From Streptomyces roseicoloratus (lineage in GTDB: Bacteria > Actinomycetota > Actinomycetes > Streptomycetales > Streptomycetaceae): a DNA stretch of 64,000 nucleotides. The notes beneath the pieces are model-generated. The model ran no database searches. It was given only the letters and a program-made list of their open reading frames with translations, and was not told where the DNA came from. Shown here one piece after another: positions 17,721-26,098 of the stretch; position 1 is the first letter of the stretch, and the number at the start of each line of letters is the position of its first letter. The translations under genes were made by a program, and so were the position numbers. The stretch is taken from the NCBI RefSeq assembly GCF_004117935.1, contig NZ_SDOY01000144.1:124001-188000 (forward strand), in the 5' to 3' direction.

Positions 17721-18283
17721 CCTCGCCTCCCCGACGTATGACCAACGCCCTTCGGCGAGAGGGCGGGGCCTGGGGAGGAGGTCAGGATCCGGGACGGGGC
17801 CGTGAGAGCGAGGGCGTGCATTTCGATGAGGGCCTGGCCTTGGGCGGACCAGGTGTCGAGGGAGGACCACGCCTCCTCGTTACGTTCGGCGACGGCGTCG
17901 TCGAACTCCTCGGTCCCCGGCACTGCCTCGCTCGACAACGCGTCGCGAGTCTCCAGCCACTCGCCCTGCAGCTTCTCCAGCTGTGTGAGTGCGGTAGTGA
18001 GTTCGGTCAGTTGCCACACCCAACGGGACTGGATGGCACCGGGGTTTAGCTGCTGCAGCTGGACCTCGGCCGTGGCGAGCATCTTGCGCGCTGCGTAGCG
18101 GATCCGGTTAAACGAGCGCCAGGTCTCGGCATCGCGCCGCATCATGTGTTGGCCGTACGAGAGCGGGTCGTGCGGCCAGCCATCGGGATCTGTGTGCTCA
18201 TCGGAGTAGGCGTCCCAGGCGGCGAGGATGTCCCGGGACTCAATCAGGAACAGCTCCAGCTGCCGCAGCAACAGGCCGTGCAT
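17717..18283 (-). CDS. Unknown helical protein
   Basis: A 188-residue acidic, mainly helical protein that I do not recognise. The middle part (RKMLATAEVQLQQLN ... LTTALTQLEKLQGEW) has heptad-like Leu spacing compatible with a coiled coil or four-helix bundle. It is coupled by a 4-bp overlap to the following DUF317 gene, suggesting a paired product. Confidence 0.6.
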   Translation of the reverse strand: MHGLLLRQLELFLIESRDILAAWDAYSDEHTDPDGWPHDPLSYGQHMMRRDAETWRSFNRIRYAARKMLATAEVQLQQLNPGAIQSRWVWQLTELTTALTQLEKLQGEWLETRDALSSEAVPGTEEFDDAVAERNEEAWSSLDTWSAQGQALIEMHALALTAPSRILTSSPGPALSPKGVGHTSGRRG

Positions 18284-18343
18284 TTCGGAGGGCGTGCGGG
18301 TCGGTGGGGGCAGGGCAGGTCTCCTGTGACGTGGGGACGGTGG

Positions 18344-19156
18344 TCAGCGGCTTCCATGGGCGGCACGGGCCGCCGCGGCGTACGCCTGGGGCAGGGGAGT
18401 ACGGGTGCGGGGGCTGGCGGATGCCCAGGAGTTGCGGGCCCAGGTCGCGGCGCGGGCGGCGGCTATCCGGGCCTGCTGCCACGCGCCGAGCTCCGAGGGC
18501 CGCACCGACACCGAGGTCGTGCGGATCCACCGGGAGGGCGGGATGTTTCCGCGGGGGCGCATCACCGGCTGTGGGTCGGCCAGCGCGGCCGAGAACGCCT
18601 CGATCAGGTGCATCGGTGTGCTCGGGGTGAGCACGGCGTCCCAGGTCCGGCCGTGCTCGGTCCGGGCGCCGGCCCACCAGTGGGCCTGGCCCTCGCCGGT
18701 CTGATGGAACTGCAACCATGCGTTCCGGTCTGGGCTGACGGCGGTGAAGTGCTGGGCCCGCTCCGTCTCCCAGCCGTGCTGTTGGAGTGGTGCCCACGGG
18801 TTGGGGGCGTGCGCGGAACGCGACTTGGTGAGGGCATCGGTGAATCCTGCGACGATTTCCACGGGGGTCTGCGGGGTGAAGGTGACGTTCCACTCCGGCT
18901 CATGGCCGTTGGCCTCGCCGGCAATCGTCCAGCCACCCGGTCGGACGAAGGGGTTGTAGTCGACGCGGACCGTACGGTCTGGGCTGGTGAACACCAGCGG
19001 CCCGCCGGTCCTGGACCGGTCGGTCCATCCGGCGGCACGGAGGAACTCCGAGACGTGCCGGATGTCTCCGCCTCCGGCGAGGTGGCGGGGCTCGACCAGG
19101 TAGTGCTGCTCAGCCTGCTCGCCCGCTCCCCAGCCGGGATGCTGCTTCTTACTCAT
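18344..19156 (-). CDS. DUF317 protein
   Basis: A 270-residue protein with the family opening YLVEPRHLAGGG and two DUF317 modules (TSPDRTVRVDYNPF with TPVEIVAGFTDAL, and VSPDRNAWLQFH with TPMHLIEAFSAAL). An Arg/Ala-rich tail follows. It overlaps the stop of the next upstream small gene by 4 bp. This pair (small helical protein plus DUF317 protein) repeats the arrangement at 16956-18283. Confidence 0.85.
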   Translation of the reverse strand: MSKKQHPGWGAGEQAEQHYLVEPRHLAGGGDIRHVSEFLRAAGWTDRSRTGGPLVFTSPDRTVRVDYNPFVRPGGWTIAGEANGHEPEWNVTFTPQTPVEIVAGFTDALTKSRSAHAPNPWAPLQQHGWETERAQHFTAVSPDRNAWLQFHQTGEGQAHWWAGARTEHGRTWDAVLTPSTPMHLIEAFSAALADPQPVMRPRGNIPPSRWIRTTSVSVRPSELGAWQQARIAAARAATWARNSWASASPRTRTPLPQAYAAAARAAHGSR

Positions 19157-19542
19157 CGGCGCCGCCTCACGACCAGAGCGGAGGCCACCGGTGTCGGCGA
19201 AGCCGACCGGGTGGGCGCCGGGGCTTCGGCGAGGGCACGGAGGGTGCTGGCGTTCTCGTCCAAGTCACGGCCGACGGCGGCCAGCTCGTTCGCGGCGCGG
19301 CCGACGGCGAGCCACACCTCGGGCGGCAGGATGCCCCGCTCGGAGTGCGTCTTGGCGAACTGCGACCCAGTGCTCATCAGACCGGTGATCCGCCCCAGGA
19401 TCCCGTCGTCGAAGTCGAGGACCTGGCCGAGGATCCGGGCGGCCTGCTGGGGTGAGGCTTGGGCGAGGTGCTCGCTGAGCTGTCCGAGCTGGATGGCGAT
19501 GCTGTCGGCCAAATGGATCGCGTAGGGCGTCGGGTCGTGCAT
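19153..19542 (-). CDS. Unknown small helical protein
   Basis: A 129-residue protein, helical through residue 105 with a basic tail (LVVRRRR). No known domain. The pattern ILGQVLDFDDGILGRITGL followed by a long amphipathic helix resembles the products at 17717 and 24080 in general build, so they may belong to one divergent group. The ATG at 19542 has a GGAG-type site upstream. Coupled to the downstream DUF317 gene. Confidence 0.6.
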   Translation of the reverse strand: MHDPTPYAIHLADSIAIQLGQLSEHLAQASPQQAARILGQVLDFDDGILGRITGLMSTGSQFAKTHSERGILPPEVWLAVGRAANELAAVGRDLDENASTLRALAEAPAPTRSASPTPVASALVVRRRR

Positions 19543-19573
19543 GGGTCTCCAGGGACGGGGCGGTGCGGAGTGG

Positions 19574-19810
19574 TCAGCCGACCTGCGCGAGGCGGCGGGA
19601 TTCGTCGAAGGTTGCCTCGGGACGCCCGCCGGCGAGTGGCGTGGGCCGGTCGGGGCCGCTGAGTACGCAGGCGTGCAGGTAGCGGCGGATCAGAATTGCG
19701 GCAAGGCGGGGCCTGCGGGTCGCCGTGAGGGGCGGAGAGGTACGTGCTGCGGGGCTGACGGGGACTCCAAGAAGGGGACGACGGGGTTGGGGCGAGACGG
19801 GACGTGTCAC
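19574..19810 (-). CDS. Unknown small protein
   Basis: A 78-residue reading frame starting at GTG that overlaps the preceding stop as GTGA. The conserved-looking core is LAAILIRRYLHACVLSGPDR, rich in Leu/Arg, followed by GGRPEATFDESRR. The precise overlap and codon bias support a real gene. Function unknown. Confidence 0.5.
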   Translation of the reverse strand: MTRPVSPQPRRPLLGVPVSPAARTSPPLTATRRPRLAAILIRRYLHACVLSGPDRPTPLAGGRPEATFDESRRLAQVG

Positions 19811-20553
19811 CGGCCGCGCTGCGGGGCCGACGTCAGTGGGGAGGCGGTCCGGGGGGCCGTAGTGCCCAGGGTGGTGCGGGTCGGGTGCCGCAGGACGACA
19901 CCGATGCCGAGCTCGGCCAGTCGGGTACCAGCGGCTCGTACGGACGCTGCCTGCCGGGACGAGTCGTCGCCTGCGAGCACGAGCAGGCCCTTGTCTGCGT
20001 CGTGGACGAAGCCGTGGTCGGCGAGGACGGCGGCGATGTCGGGCCGCTCGGGCGGGGCGACGACGAGGGCGTCGCCGGACCAGGCCATCACCAGGTTCGC
20101 ACCGTGGGGCGGGGAGGAGGCAAGGCGGGAGGCGTTGTGCCGCACCTGGGCGAGGGCCTTGTCGTAACGAGGCAGCAGACTGAGGACGACGTCCTCGGCC
20201 GCGCGGAAGGGATCCTCGGGCACGGCGATGCCGTCGGGTTCGCGGACACCTTGGTACGCGGCGACGGGGAGGGCGCCCGGGGCCAGGGCGGCGATGAGGA
20301 AGCCTTCGCCACGACCCTTGCGGTCCATGACGAACAGCCGGGTGCCATCGTCGCGGGTCAGGACGGCACAGTGGTCGACGATGTACGTGGCCGTCGCCTC
20401 GGCGACCTGGTCCATGTCCCACACGTCGACGGTGAGGTCGTCGTAGTTGGCGTGGCCTCCGTGGTCGGGGTGGTACTCGCTGGTCCACCTCCCGGGCAGT
20501 TCGCCGGCGAGAACAGAGGCGAACGAGGCGAGGGAGTCGTCGGGGTCGTGCAT
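19807..20553 (-). CDS. Unknown protein, 248 residues
   Basis: A mixed alpha/beta protein that I do not recognise. The ATG at 20553 follows GAGGTGACC and gives MHDPDDSLASFASVLAGELP. The middle contains strands such as VLTRDDGTRLFVMDRKGRGE, and the C-terminal half (GDALVVAPPERPDIAAVL ... LGIGVVLRHP) looks like a small alpha/beta domain. The stop overlaps the next small gene by 4 bp. Confidence 0.65.
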   Translation of the reverse strand: MHDPDDSLASFASVLAGELPGRWTSEYHPDHGGHANYDDLTVDVWDMDQVAEATATYIVDHCAVLTRDDGTRLFVMDRKGRGEGFLIAALAPGALPVAAYQGVREPDGIAVPEDPFRAAEDVVLSLLPRYDKALAQVRHNASRLASSPPHGANLVMAWSGDALVVAPPERPDIAAVLADHGFVHDADKGLLVLAGDDSSRQAASVRAAGTRLAELGIGVVLRHPTRTTLGTTAPRTASPLTSAPQRGR

Positions 20554-20578
20554 GGTCACCTCAAGAGAGCGGTGGAAG

Positions 20579-20944
20579 TCACCGCCTGCGGCCAGCAACG
20601 GTGGGGCCAGCGGTGACGGGACGGGGGCGGGGGCGATCCGGGACGGTGGTGGGCAGGCGCAGACTGCGGAGCTTCGGTTTCGCCCGAGGCGACTTCGGCG
20701 GTGCACTCCTGCCGTGTGGGGTGAGGCTCGTGCCGGTCGGCCAGGTTGTTGCGGGAGCGGGAGAGGCCGGACCAGACGACGTGGAGCCGACTGTCGGTGA
20801 GTTGAGCGCGAGCCGACTTGCCGGCCTGTTCGCCAGCAGAGGTGATCCTGGGCCCGACGAGGCGGGTTCTCCCAGCTGCGGCCTACTGCGCGTGACTTCG
20901 CCGGGCGTACCCGTTGAGCGGAGCTCGTTGACGCGGGGGATCAC
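20579..20944 (-). CDS. Unknown low-complexity small protein
   Basis: A 121-residue frame starting at GTG that overlaps the upstream stop as GTGA. The product is Pro/Arg/Ser/Thr-rich without predicted fold, so it may be disordered. The exact coupling is the main evidence that it is translated; codon third-position GC is less extreme than in its neighbours. Confidence 0.4.
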   Translation of the reverse strand: MIPRVNELRSTGTPGEVTRSRPQLGEPASSGPGSPLLANRPASRLALNSPTVGSTSSGPASPAPATTWPTGTSLTPHGRSAPPKSPRAKPKLRSLRLPTTVPDRPRPRPVTAGPTVAGRRR

Positions 20945-21372
20945 CGCCCGTCCCGGGCGTCGTCGATGTGGACGAGCTGGTTCAGCTCTGTGGTCGTGTA
21001 CCAGCCGCAGTCGATGAGGGCGGCGGAGGGGTGTCTCGGCAGGAGGTGGTCCTCCAGGGCGCGCAGGTAGATCAGGCAGTCAGGGCACCGGCGCGAGAGG
21101 TGGACCATGTACCGGGGGTGGGCGGTGATGTACGACTGCTGGCCGCCGGTCGCATCGCGCAGCCGCCATCCGTCCTCGTCGGTCGGAGTGTGCCAGGACG
21201 GGGCGACGATGTGCATGGCGTCCCCCCAGAGATCCCCGTCAGCCACGCCCTTGAGGACGACGACCTGCTCGCCGGCCTGGAAGTGCCGGTGTGTGACGTC
21301 CCGGTCCGGAGTGATCGGGTCGGGAGTCGGCGCGAGTACCGGGGTGCGCGGGGGCGAGCTGGGATCGGTCAC
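20941..21372 (-). CDS. Unknown protein with CPDC motif
   Basis: A 143-residue protein. GTG at 21372 is chosen because AAGGA lies 8 bp upstream. The middle (FQAGEQVVVLKGVADGDLWG, then GWRLRDATGGQQSYITAH) is beta-rich, and RRCPDCLIYL holds a CxxC pair that could bind zinc. It is the first gene after the promoter module at 21405-21463, so it may start a sub-operon within the leftward unit. Confidence 0.65.
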   Translation of the reverse strand: MTDPSSPPRTPVLAPTPDPITPDRDVTHRHFQAGEQVVVLKGVADGDLWGDAMHIVAPSWHTPTDEDGWRLRDATGGQQSYITAHPRYMVHLSRRCPDCLIYLRALEDHLLPRHPSAALIDCGWYTTTELNQLVHIDDARDGR

Positions 21373-21404
21373 GCGAGGTCCTTCTGAACAGTGGGGTGGC
21401 GGTG

Positions 21405-21463
21405 TGAGGAACAAGGGTCCGGAGGATCGCCGGTTTGGCCAACCGGCGATCGGCGCCTATATT
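21405..21463. promoter_or_regulatory. Palindromic promoter module, copy A
   Basis: The dyad GATCGCCGGTT-5 bp-AACCGGCGATC spans 21425-21451. On the minus strand TTGGCC (21442-21437), 17 bp and GACCCT (21419-21414) can serve the gene at 21372. On the plus strand TTGGCC (21435-21440), 17 bp and TATATT (21458-21463) form an even better promoter pointing against the operon. A copy of the whole module lies at 35790-35846. Confidence 0.6.
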
Positions 21464-21472
21464 TCGCCGCCG

Positions 21473-21970
21473 TCAGCGAAACGGGTTCTCCGTTTCCCGG
21501 TCGTCGTCGGCCGCGGCGTCGAGGAGTTCTAGCAGGTCAGCGCCCTCCGCGTTGCGCTGGTCTATCCACCATCCGGCCCGGGTGATCGCGCGCGCCTTCT
21601 CCTCCAGCTCCGTCCAGTCGGTCTCGTCCCACGTGCCCTCGGCGACGAGTGCGGTGTGTGCGGCCGTCATCAGCTGGTGGCGGGAGCGCCCGCCCCAGTC
21701 CAGGGCTCGTTCGGGCCCTTCCAAAGGCGGCATGTCGAATTTCTGGGCCCACTCGGCGGCGGCCTGCTGCTCCTCGGCGCGCTTGGTGGCGAGCCACTGC
21801 TCCTTGGACTCGGTATCAGCGTCGCGGGCCTCCTTCCAACAGTCTGTGCAGTCCCGGCCGGCGAGCCAGCGGACGAAGCCGGCTCGCCGGTCGGCCGGAC
21901 GGTCGGAGAGGTCGTGGATGACCTGGTGGCCGCAATGGTGATCGACGTTCCACTTCGTACGGACAGCCAT
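21473..21970 (-). CDS. Unknown Cys/His-containing protein
   Basis: A 165-residue protein starting at ATG 21970 after GAGGAG. The N-terminal part has paired potential zinc ligands: DHHCGHQVIHDL and GRDCTDCWKEA. A charged helix rich in Glu, Gln and Lys follows, then an acidic C-terminus. Proteins of this kind are common in Streptomyces mobile elements, but no function is known to me. A plus-strand promoter-like sequence at 21435-21463 would make antisense RNA to this gene. Confidence 0.65.
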   Translation of the reverse strand: MAVRTKWNVDHHCGHQVIHDLSDRPADRRAGFVRWLAGRDCTDCWKEARDADTESKEQWLATKRAEEQQAAAEWAQKFDMPPLEGPERALDWGGRSRHQLMTAAHTALVAEGTWDETDWTELEEKARAITRAGWWIDQRNAEGADLLELLDAAADDDRETENPFR

Positions 21971-22127
21971 AAGTGATCTCCTCAAGTCGGATTCGGAAGC
22001 CAGTTGTGCGGATGAGTGGGTCGCAGGGCGTGCGACGCCCTGCGGCGCGTGCGGCGGCAGCCTCGTGCAGCTCGCGGTGACGGAGCCGGAGCTGGTGCCC
22101 CAGAAACACGAGCCTGATGGTCGTGTG

Positions 22128-23126
22128 TCAGCGGCGGCGGACAACGCCGGTCGCGGCTGCCGGTGCCGGAGGAGTCACGGCAGGAGAGACGCCTGTGCGC
22201 GCGCCGGTTGCCAGCGTGGTGGCGACGATGCGGGCTAGTTCGATCAGGTCCGCGCCGTCTTCGAGCCAGACGGCCATGGCGTCAGTCCCCTCGCCCGCAG
22301 CGGCCGCGCCGAGGCCGGCCTCGACGCGGTCCACGAGGGCCGTCTGGCCGGCGGAAAGGGACGGGCCCTTCCCGCGGCGCAGAAGGTCTATGACGGGCGG
22401 CGCGTGCATCAGGAATCGGTCGAGTGCGGCGTTGAGATCGCTGTCGGCACCGGTACCGGGTTCGAGGTTCCCCACCCAGCACAGGTCCTCCTCGGCCTCC
22501 TCCAGCCGTGAGATGAGCACAGCATGCTCGTACTCGGGCAGAAGAGAGGCGCCGATTCTGGCTGCGAGGCCGGAGATGGTCCGCGCGGCGACGCAGCGGG
22601 GAGCCGGACCGGTGACGTTGAGGTGGTCGGGGCTCGGGAGGAGCGCTCCGGCCAGGTACTGGCCGTCCCATGGACGCTGGGCCAGCAGAAGCTCGGTGCC
22701 GGCGCCGTCGCGGAGTATCGCGGCACAGGGGACGCGGTAGTCCGTCATCGTGGCCAGCAGAGGTCCCGTGTTCCAGAGCCAGGATGTGAGGCCGTCCTGA
22801 TTCGTTTTCTGGGGGAACCGCTCGATGGTGGCCTCCCAGGCACCGGGCAAGTGGGAGGCCACACCTGAGGCGATATCTCCGAGGAACCGGTGGGGGCTGG
22901 TGACGACCTTTACATGGAGGCCCGAAGCGGCCTGCTGAAGGCTGCTCAGGCAGGCTCGGGCCTTGTTGGGGTCGCCCAGAGGGAGGCGGTGCAGACCGTC
23001 GTCCTCCTGGGGGAAGCCCGCTATGGCCAGGACGGTTTCGGCCCACTGATAGGTGTCTCCGCCAGGCAGGCCGACGATGGTGTCCTGCCCGCTGAGATGG
23101 AGCGTGACGGTGGAGACAGAAGTCAA
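22128..23126 (-). CDS. Unknown protein, 332 residues
   Basis: TTG at 23126 is used because AAGGAG lies 8 bp upstream. The product has an alpha/beta region with VPCAAILRDGAGTELLLAQR and later SLLPEYEHAVLISRLEEAEE, which superficially recalls Nudix-like proteins; the Nudix box is not present. The C-terminus is Ala/Gly-rich. I cannot name the family. It is part of the leftward unit. Confidence 0.6.
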   Translation of the reverse strand: MTSVSTVTLHLSGQDTIVGLPGGDTYQWAETVLAIAGFPQEDDGLHRLPLGDPNKARACLSSLQQAASGLHVKVVTSPHRFLGDIASGVASHLPGAWEATIERFPQKTNQDGLTSWLWNTGPLLATMTDYRVPCAAILRDGAGTELLLAQRPWDGQYLAGALLPSPDHLNVTGPAPRCVAARTISGLAARIGASLLPEYEHAVLISRLEEAEEDLCWVGNLEPGTGADSDLNAALDRFLMHAPPVIDLLRRGKGPSLSAGQTALVDRVEAGLGAAAAGEGTDAMAVWLEDGADLIELARIVATTLATGARTGVSPAVTPPAPAAATGVVRRR

Positions 23127-23152
23127 GGCGCGGTCTCCTTGAGCCGGGCTGG

Positions 23153-23512
23153 TCAACGGTGGGGGCGGTGGGCTGCGACGGGTGGCGACGGCTGTGAGGT
23201 CATCGTCAGCGTGGACCGGCTACCTGTTGATGGCGGAGTGGCACCGATGCGAGGCGCGTACAGCGCCCGGTCGAGCTCCACGTAGTACTTGGCGGCGGTC
23301 AGCATGTTGGCGGCCCAGGTTGCGTGCTCGTTCTCCCATGCCTCGCCCATGTCGAACGGCAGATGGATCCAGGGCCCGCGGAGGGACGGTTCGAAGAGGA
23401 ATCCAGCTCGTTGCAGGACTGCTGTGGCGAAGGAGTCGGTGGGCCCGCCGTTCACCTCGACCTCGCCGCCTCGTCCGCGGGTGATGCCGATCGGTTCGCT
23501 GCTGGGCGTCAT
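23153..23512 (-). CDS. Unknown protein, DUF317-associated type
   Basis: A 119-residue protein with FATAVLQRAGFLFEPSLRGPW and ENEHATWAANMLTAAKYYVEL. Short proteins with the same order (helix, RGPW/RGPWYRLP strand, NEKA-type helix) occur in Streptomyces plasmids beside DUF317 genes. No catalytic residues. Its start codon overlaps the upstream... next gene frame by 4 bp, indicating coupling with the 23509-23970 gene. Confidence 0.6.
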   Translation of the reverse strand: MTPSSEPIGITRGRGGEVEVNGGPTDSFATAVLQRAGFLFEPSLRGPWIHLPFDMGEAWENEHATWAANMLTAAKYYVELDRALYAPRIGATPPSTGSRSTLTMTSQPSPPVAAHRPHR

Positions 23513-23970
23513 CGGCTCCGCCCTGCCCCAGACGACGCCGTCAGGTGGACGGTCGGCGCATAGTCGGGTTTCGGAGGGATCAGCCGCGCGCCGGGTCGTG
23601 TCGTGGTGGGCGACGATTGGCGCTGCGGTGAGCGGGCCGCGGCGGCCTGCGCGATTCGGCTGCGGCGCTCCATCAGCCCGTGAGGCGGGGCCGGGCCCAG
23701 CGGGCCGGCGGAGGCTGCCGGGTCGAGGAGAAAGTCGGCGTGCACGGCGTAGCCCATCCGACGCAGGTCGTGGACGGCCTGGCGAGTGCGACGCGACCCG
23801 TCGTGCTCAGGATCCGTGAGTCGGAAGAGCCTGGGCTCACCGGGGACGGGCTCGAACTGCTCCCGGACGAGGAACCAGTGGGCGAGATGCGCGGGCGTGG
23901 ACGAGGTGAACGAGGCGACGAAACCGTGGTCGTCGTGTGTCCCGAAGACGAAGTGGGTGCCAGGATCCAA
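23509..23970 (-). CDS. Unknown small protein
   Basis: A 153-residue product starting at TTG 23970. The first 60 residues (FGTHDDHGFVASFTSSTPAH, LAHWFLVREQFEPVP) contain a TPAHLAHW helix like those in DUF317 modules; the next part (TRQAVHDLRRMGYAVHADF) ends the folded region and a disordered tail follows. A shortened DUF317 relative is possible. Confidence 0.55.
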   Translation of the reverse strand: MDPGTHFVFGTHDDHGFVASFTSSTPAHLAHWFLVREQFEPVPGEPRLFRLTDPEHDGSRRTRQAVHDLRRMGYAVHADFLLDPAASAGPLGPAPPHGLMERRSRIAQAAAARSPQRQSSPTTTRPGARLIPPKPDYAPTVHLTASSGAGRSR

Positions 23971-24079
23971 AAGGCGGGCCTTTCTCGACGGTGGTGCAGC
24001 TCAGCGGGCGGGCGCACAGGCCGGGGTAAGGCCGGCGACATTGGGGGAGTCGGGCCGGAGCAAGGGCGCCGCGTGGGGT

Positions 24080-24508
24080 TCAGCGCGTACGGCCGGTAGC
24101 GGAACCCGAAGGCGAAGGCATGGGCGGTAGCCCATCGGCTCGCATGGACGGGGCGGCAGGCTGGGCCGGGACGAGGACACGCATTACGTCGGTGGCGACG
24201 TGGAGGTCTTCGCCGATGCGGCGCAATTGGCGGGCTGCGTGAGCGAGGTCGTCGTGCAGGTCCAGTCCATCTTCGGTCCCGGCTTCCTTGGCCTTCTCGC
24301 CTGCCGCGTCGAAGAACTCCTGCAGTCGTTCGAGGAGGCCGTCGATGGGATCGAGGATCTGGTCGGTGAGGGCGGCGGCTTCCTCGTACGAGCGGGAGGA
24401 TCTGAGCTGGTCGGTCAGAGCGAGGACGGCCCGACCGTAGACGTATCGGCCATCCGGTTCGGTGGGGGTGCTGTCGGCTGGGGAAGCAGGTTGGGCGCCG
24501 TGAGTGAT
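24080..24508 (-). CDS. Unknown helical protein with ATC start
   Basis: The frame encodes a clearly protein-like product of about 142 residues: YVYGRAVLALTDQLRSSRSY, a long helix DPIDGLLERLQEFFDAAGEK, and DDLAHAARQLRRIGEDLHVA. No ATG, GTG or TTG lies in the coding part or upstream before a stop. An ATC at 24508 has GAGG 7 bp upstream, so an ATC (isoleucine codon) start is proposed; a sequence error is the alternative. The general build resembles the product of 19153-19542. Follows the VirB4-like gene by 47 bp. Confidence 0.55.
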   Translation of the reverse strand: MTHGAQPASPADSTPTEPDGRYVYGRAVLALTDQLRSSRSYEEAAALTDQILDPIDGLLERLQEFFDAAGEKAKEAGTEDGLDLHDDLAHAARQLRRIGEDLHVATDVMRVLVPAQPAAPSMRADGLPPMPSPSGSATGRTR

Positions 24509-24555
24509 CTGAATTCCTCGGAGCGTCGTGGGTACCGGTGTTGCTCGGGCGGTTC

Positions 24556-26070
24556 TCAGTGCATGCGGGCGTCGGTGTCGAACAGGGCCCGTTCATGGGG
24601 GTGCAGGACGTGCTGGACGATGAAGCTCCTGCCGGCGACCTTCCACAGGCCGCGCCCGCGGTTGAGGTGGGCGATGGCTTCGGTCTCGACGCTGGTCAGG
24701 CCCAGCAGGGAGGCAGCGGCGTTGAGTTGGTCGGATTCCTGCCGGTAGATGATGCGGGTGGAGCAGTCGGCCAGTAGCCCTTCCGCGAGGGCGCGGCCCT
24801 GAGAGCCGGCATCGCCGGCGGTCAACAGGTCGGAAAGCCGGTGGATCACCATCAGGTTGGCGATGCCGAGGCCGCGGCTCAGCTTCCACTGCGCCTGCAT
24901 GCGCTGGAGAAGCCCCGGGTGACGCATGAGACGCCACGCCTCGTCGTAGACGATCCACCGCCTGCCGCCGTGCGGGTCGGTGAGGGCGGATTCCATCCAG
25001 GCGGAGGCGCAGGTCATGGCGAGGACCAGGGCGGTGTCGTCGCCGGATCCGCCGAGCCGGGACAGGTCGATGGTGAGCATCGGACTGTTCGGGTCGAAGA
25101 CGACGGTGGACGGGGCGTCGAACATGCCGGCCAGATCGCCGTGGACGAGGCGGCGCATGGCGTGAGCGAGGTCGCGGGCTGCTTCCCCGAGACGCCCGGA
25201 CATGGTTCCCGCCACGTGGTCGAGCTGGTCGGGATTGTTGAGGGCCGCGGCGATGTCGCCGAGTAGCGGGGATCGTCCGATGGCGGCGGCTCGTGTCACG
25301 ACGGTGTCGAGGGCGACGTCCAGCGCGGTGTGCTCCATCGGCAGCAGGTCCCGCCCCAGGACCGTGCGTGCCAGCGAACCGAGCAGGAGCAGGCGGCGCT
25401 TACGGATCTCGCCCGCCCAGTCCGTTTCCGGGACGGAGGTCGGTCTGGGCGCGGCGTCGAGGGGGTTGAGCCTACCGGGCAGGCCAGGACCGAGGGCGAC
25501 GGACGTGCCGCCGAGCGCGGAGGCGACGGCCGTCCACTCCCCCTTGGGATCACAAGGGACGTAGATCCGGTAGCCGAAGGCGACCGACCGGAGCGCGAAG
25601 CTCTTCGCCAGAGCGCTCTTGCCCTGGCCGATCACGCCGGCGAGAAGAATGTTCGGGTTGGTGAAGCCTTCGACGCGGCCGTAGAGGGCGAACGGGTCGA
25701 ACACGAAGGAGGCTTCGGCATGGACATCGCGGCCGATGTAGATGCCCTCGGCGCCGAGACCGCCCTCGGCGAGGAACGGATACGCCCCCGAGGCGGTGGC
25801 GGTGGTCATGCGGTGCGCCGGCAGCTTCAGCCTCCCGCCGCGGGCGGAGGCGAGGCCCGGACGCCCGCTCGGCGGATAGAGCGGAGACGGCATCGTCTGC
25901 TCGGCGGGCTCGGTACCGGCAGGGTGGGAGCTCGCTTCGGCGCGGGCCTTGGCGGCGGCCTCGGCGAGCTGCCGACGTGCCGCCCTTCGGCTGGCGCGGT
26001 CGGCGGTGTGGGGCGTGAACAGTGGGGAAGCGGAGGCGCGACGGGCTCGGCGTGCGGGCCGGTGGTTCAT
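24556..26070 (-). CDS. VirB4-like conjugation ATPase
   Basis: A 504-residue P-loop ATPase of the FtsK/HerA-VirB4 type. Walker A is GVIGQGKSALAK at about 143-154; Walker B is RWIVYDEAW at about 368-376; a later YRQESDQ region follows. The N-terminus is basic and disordered. VirB4 proteins power assembly of type IV secretion channels; here the usual N-terminal VirB4 region seems to be supplied by the separate SCO6880-type protein encoded just upstream (26650-28122). It is in the same unit as the coupling protein and TrbL-like protein. Confidence 0.88.
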   Translation of the reverse strand: MNHRPARRARRASASPLFTPHTADRASRRAARRQLAEAAAKARAEASSHPAGTEPAEQTMPSPLYPPSGRPGLASARGGRLKLPAHRMTTATASGAYPFLAEGGLGAEGIYIGRDVHAEASFVFDPFALYGRVEGFTNPNILLAGVIGQGKSALAKSFALRSVAFGYRIYVPCDPKGEWTAVASALGGTSVALGPGLPGRLNPLDAAPRPTSVPETDWAGEIRKRRLLLLGSLARTVLGRDLLPMEHTALDVALDTVVTRAAAIGRSPLLGDIAAALNNPDQLDHVAGTMSGRLGEAARDLAHAMRRLVHGDLAGMFDAPSTVVFDPNSPMLTIDLSRLGGSGDDTALVLAMTCASAWMESALTDPHGGRRWIVYDEAWRLMRHPGLLQRMQAQWKLSRGLGIANLMVIHRLSDLLTAGDAGSQGRALAEGLLADCSTRIIYRQESDQLNAAASLLGLTSVETEAIAHLNRGRGLWKVAGRSFIVQHVLHPHERALFDTDARMH

Positions 26071-26098
26071 CGGGGGCCCTCTCTCCGGCGTGCTCCGC

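Noticed and set aside
20579-20944. Considered as a disordered non-coding stretch only
   Set aside because: Kept as a low-confidence gene because its GTG overlaps the preceding stop exactly; protein evidence is needed.
22128-23126. Nudix hydrolase assignment
   Set aside because: A few segments look similar, but the GX5EX7REUXEEXGU box is missing, so no function is given.
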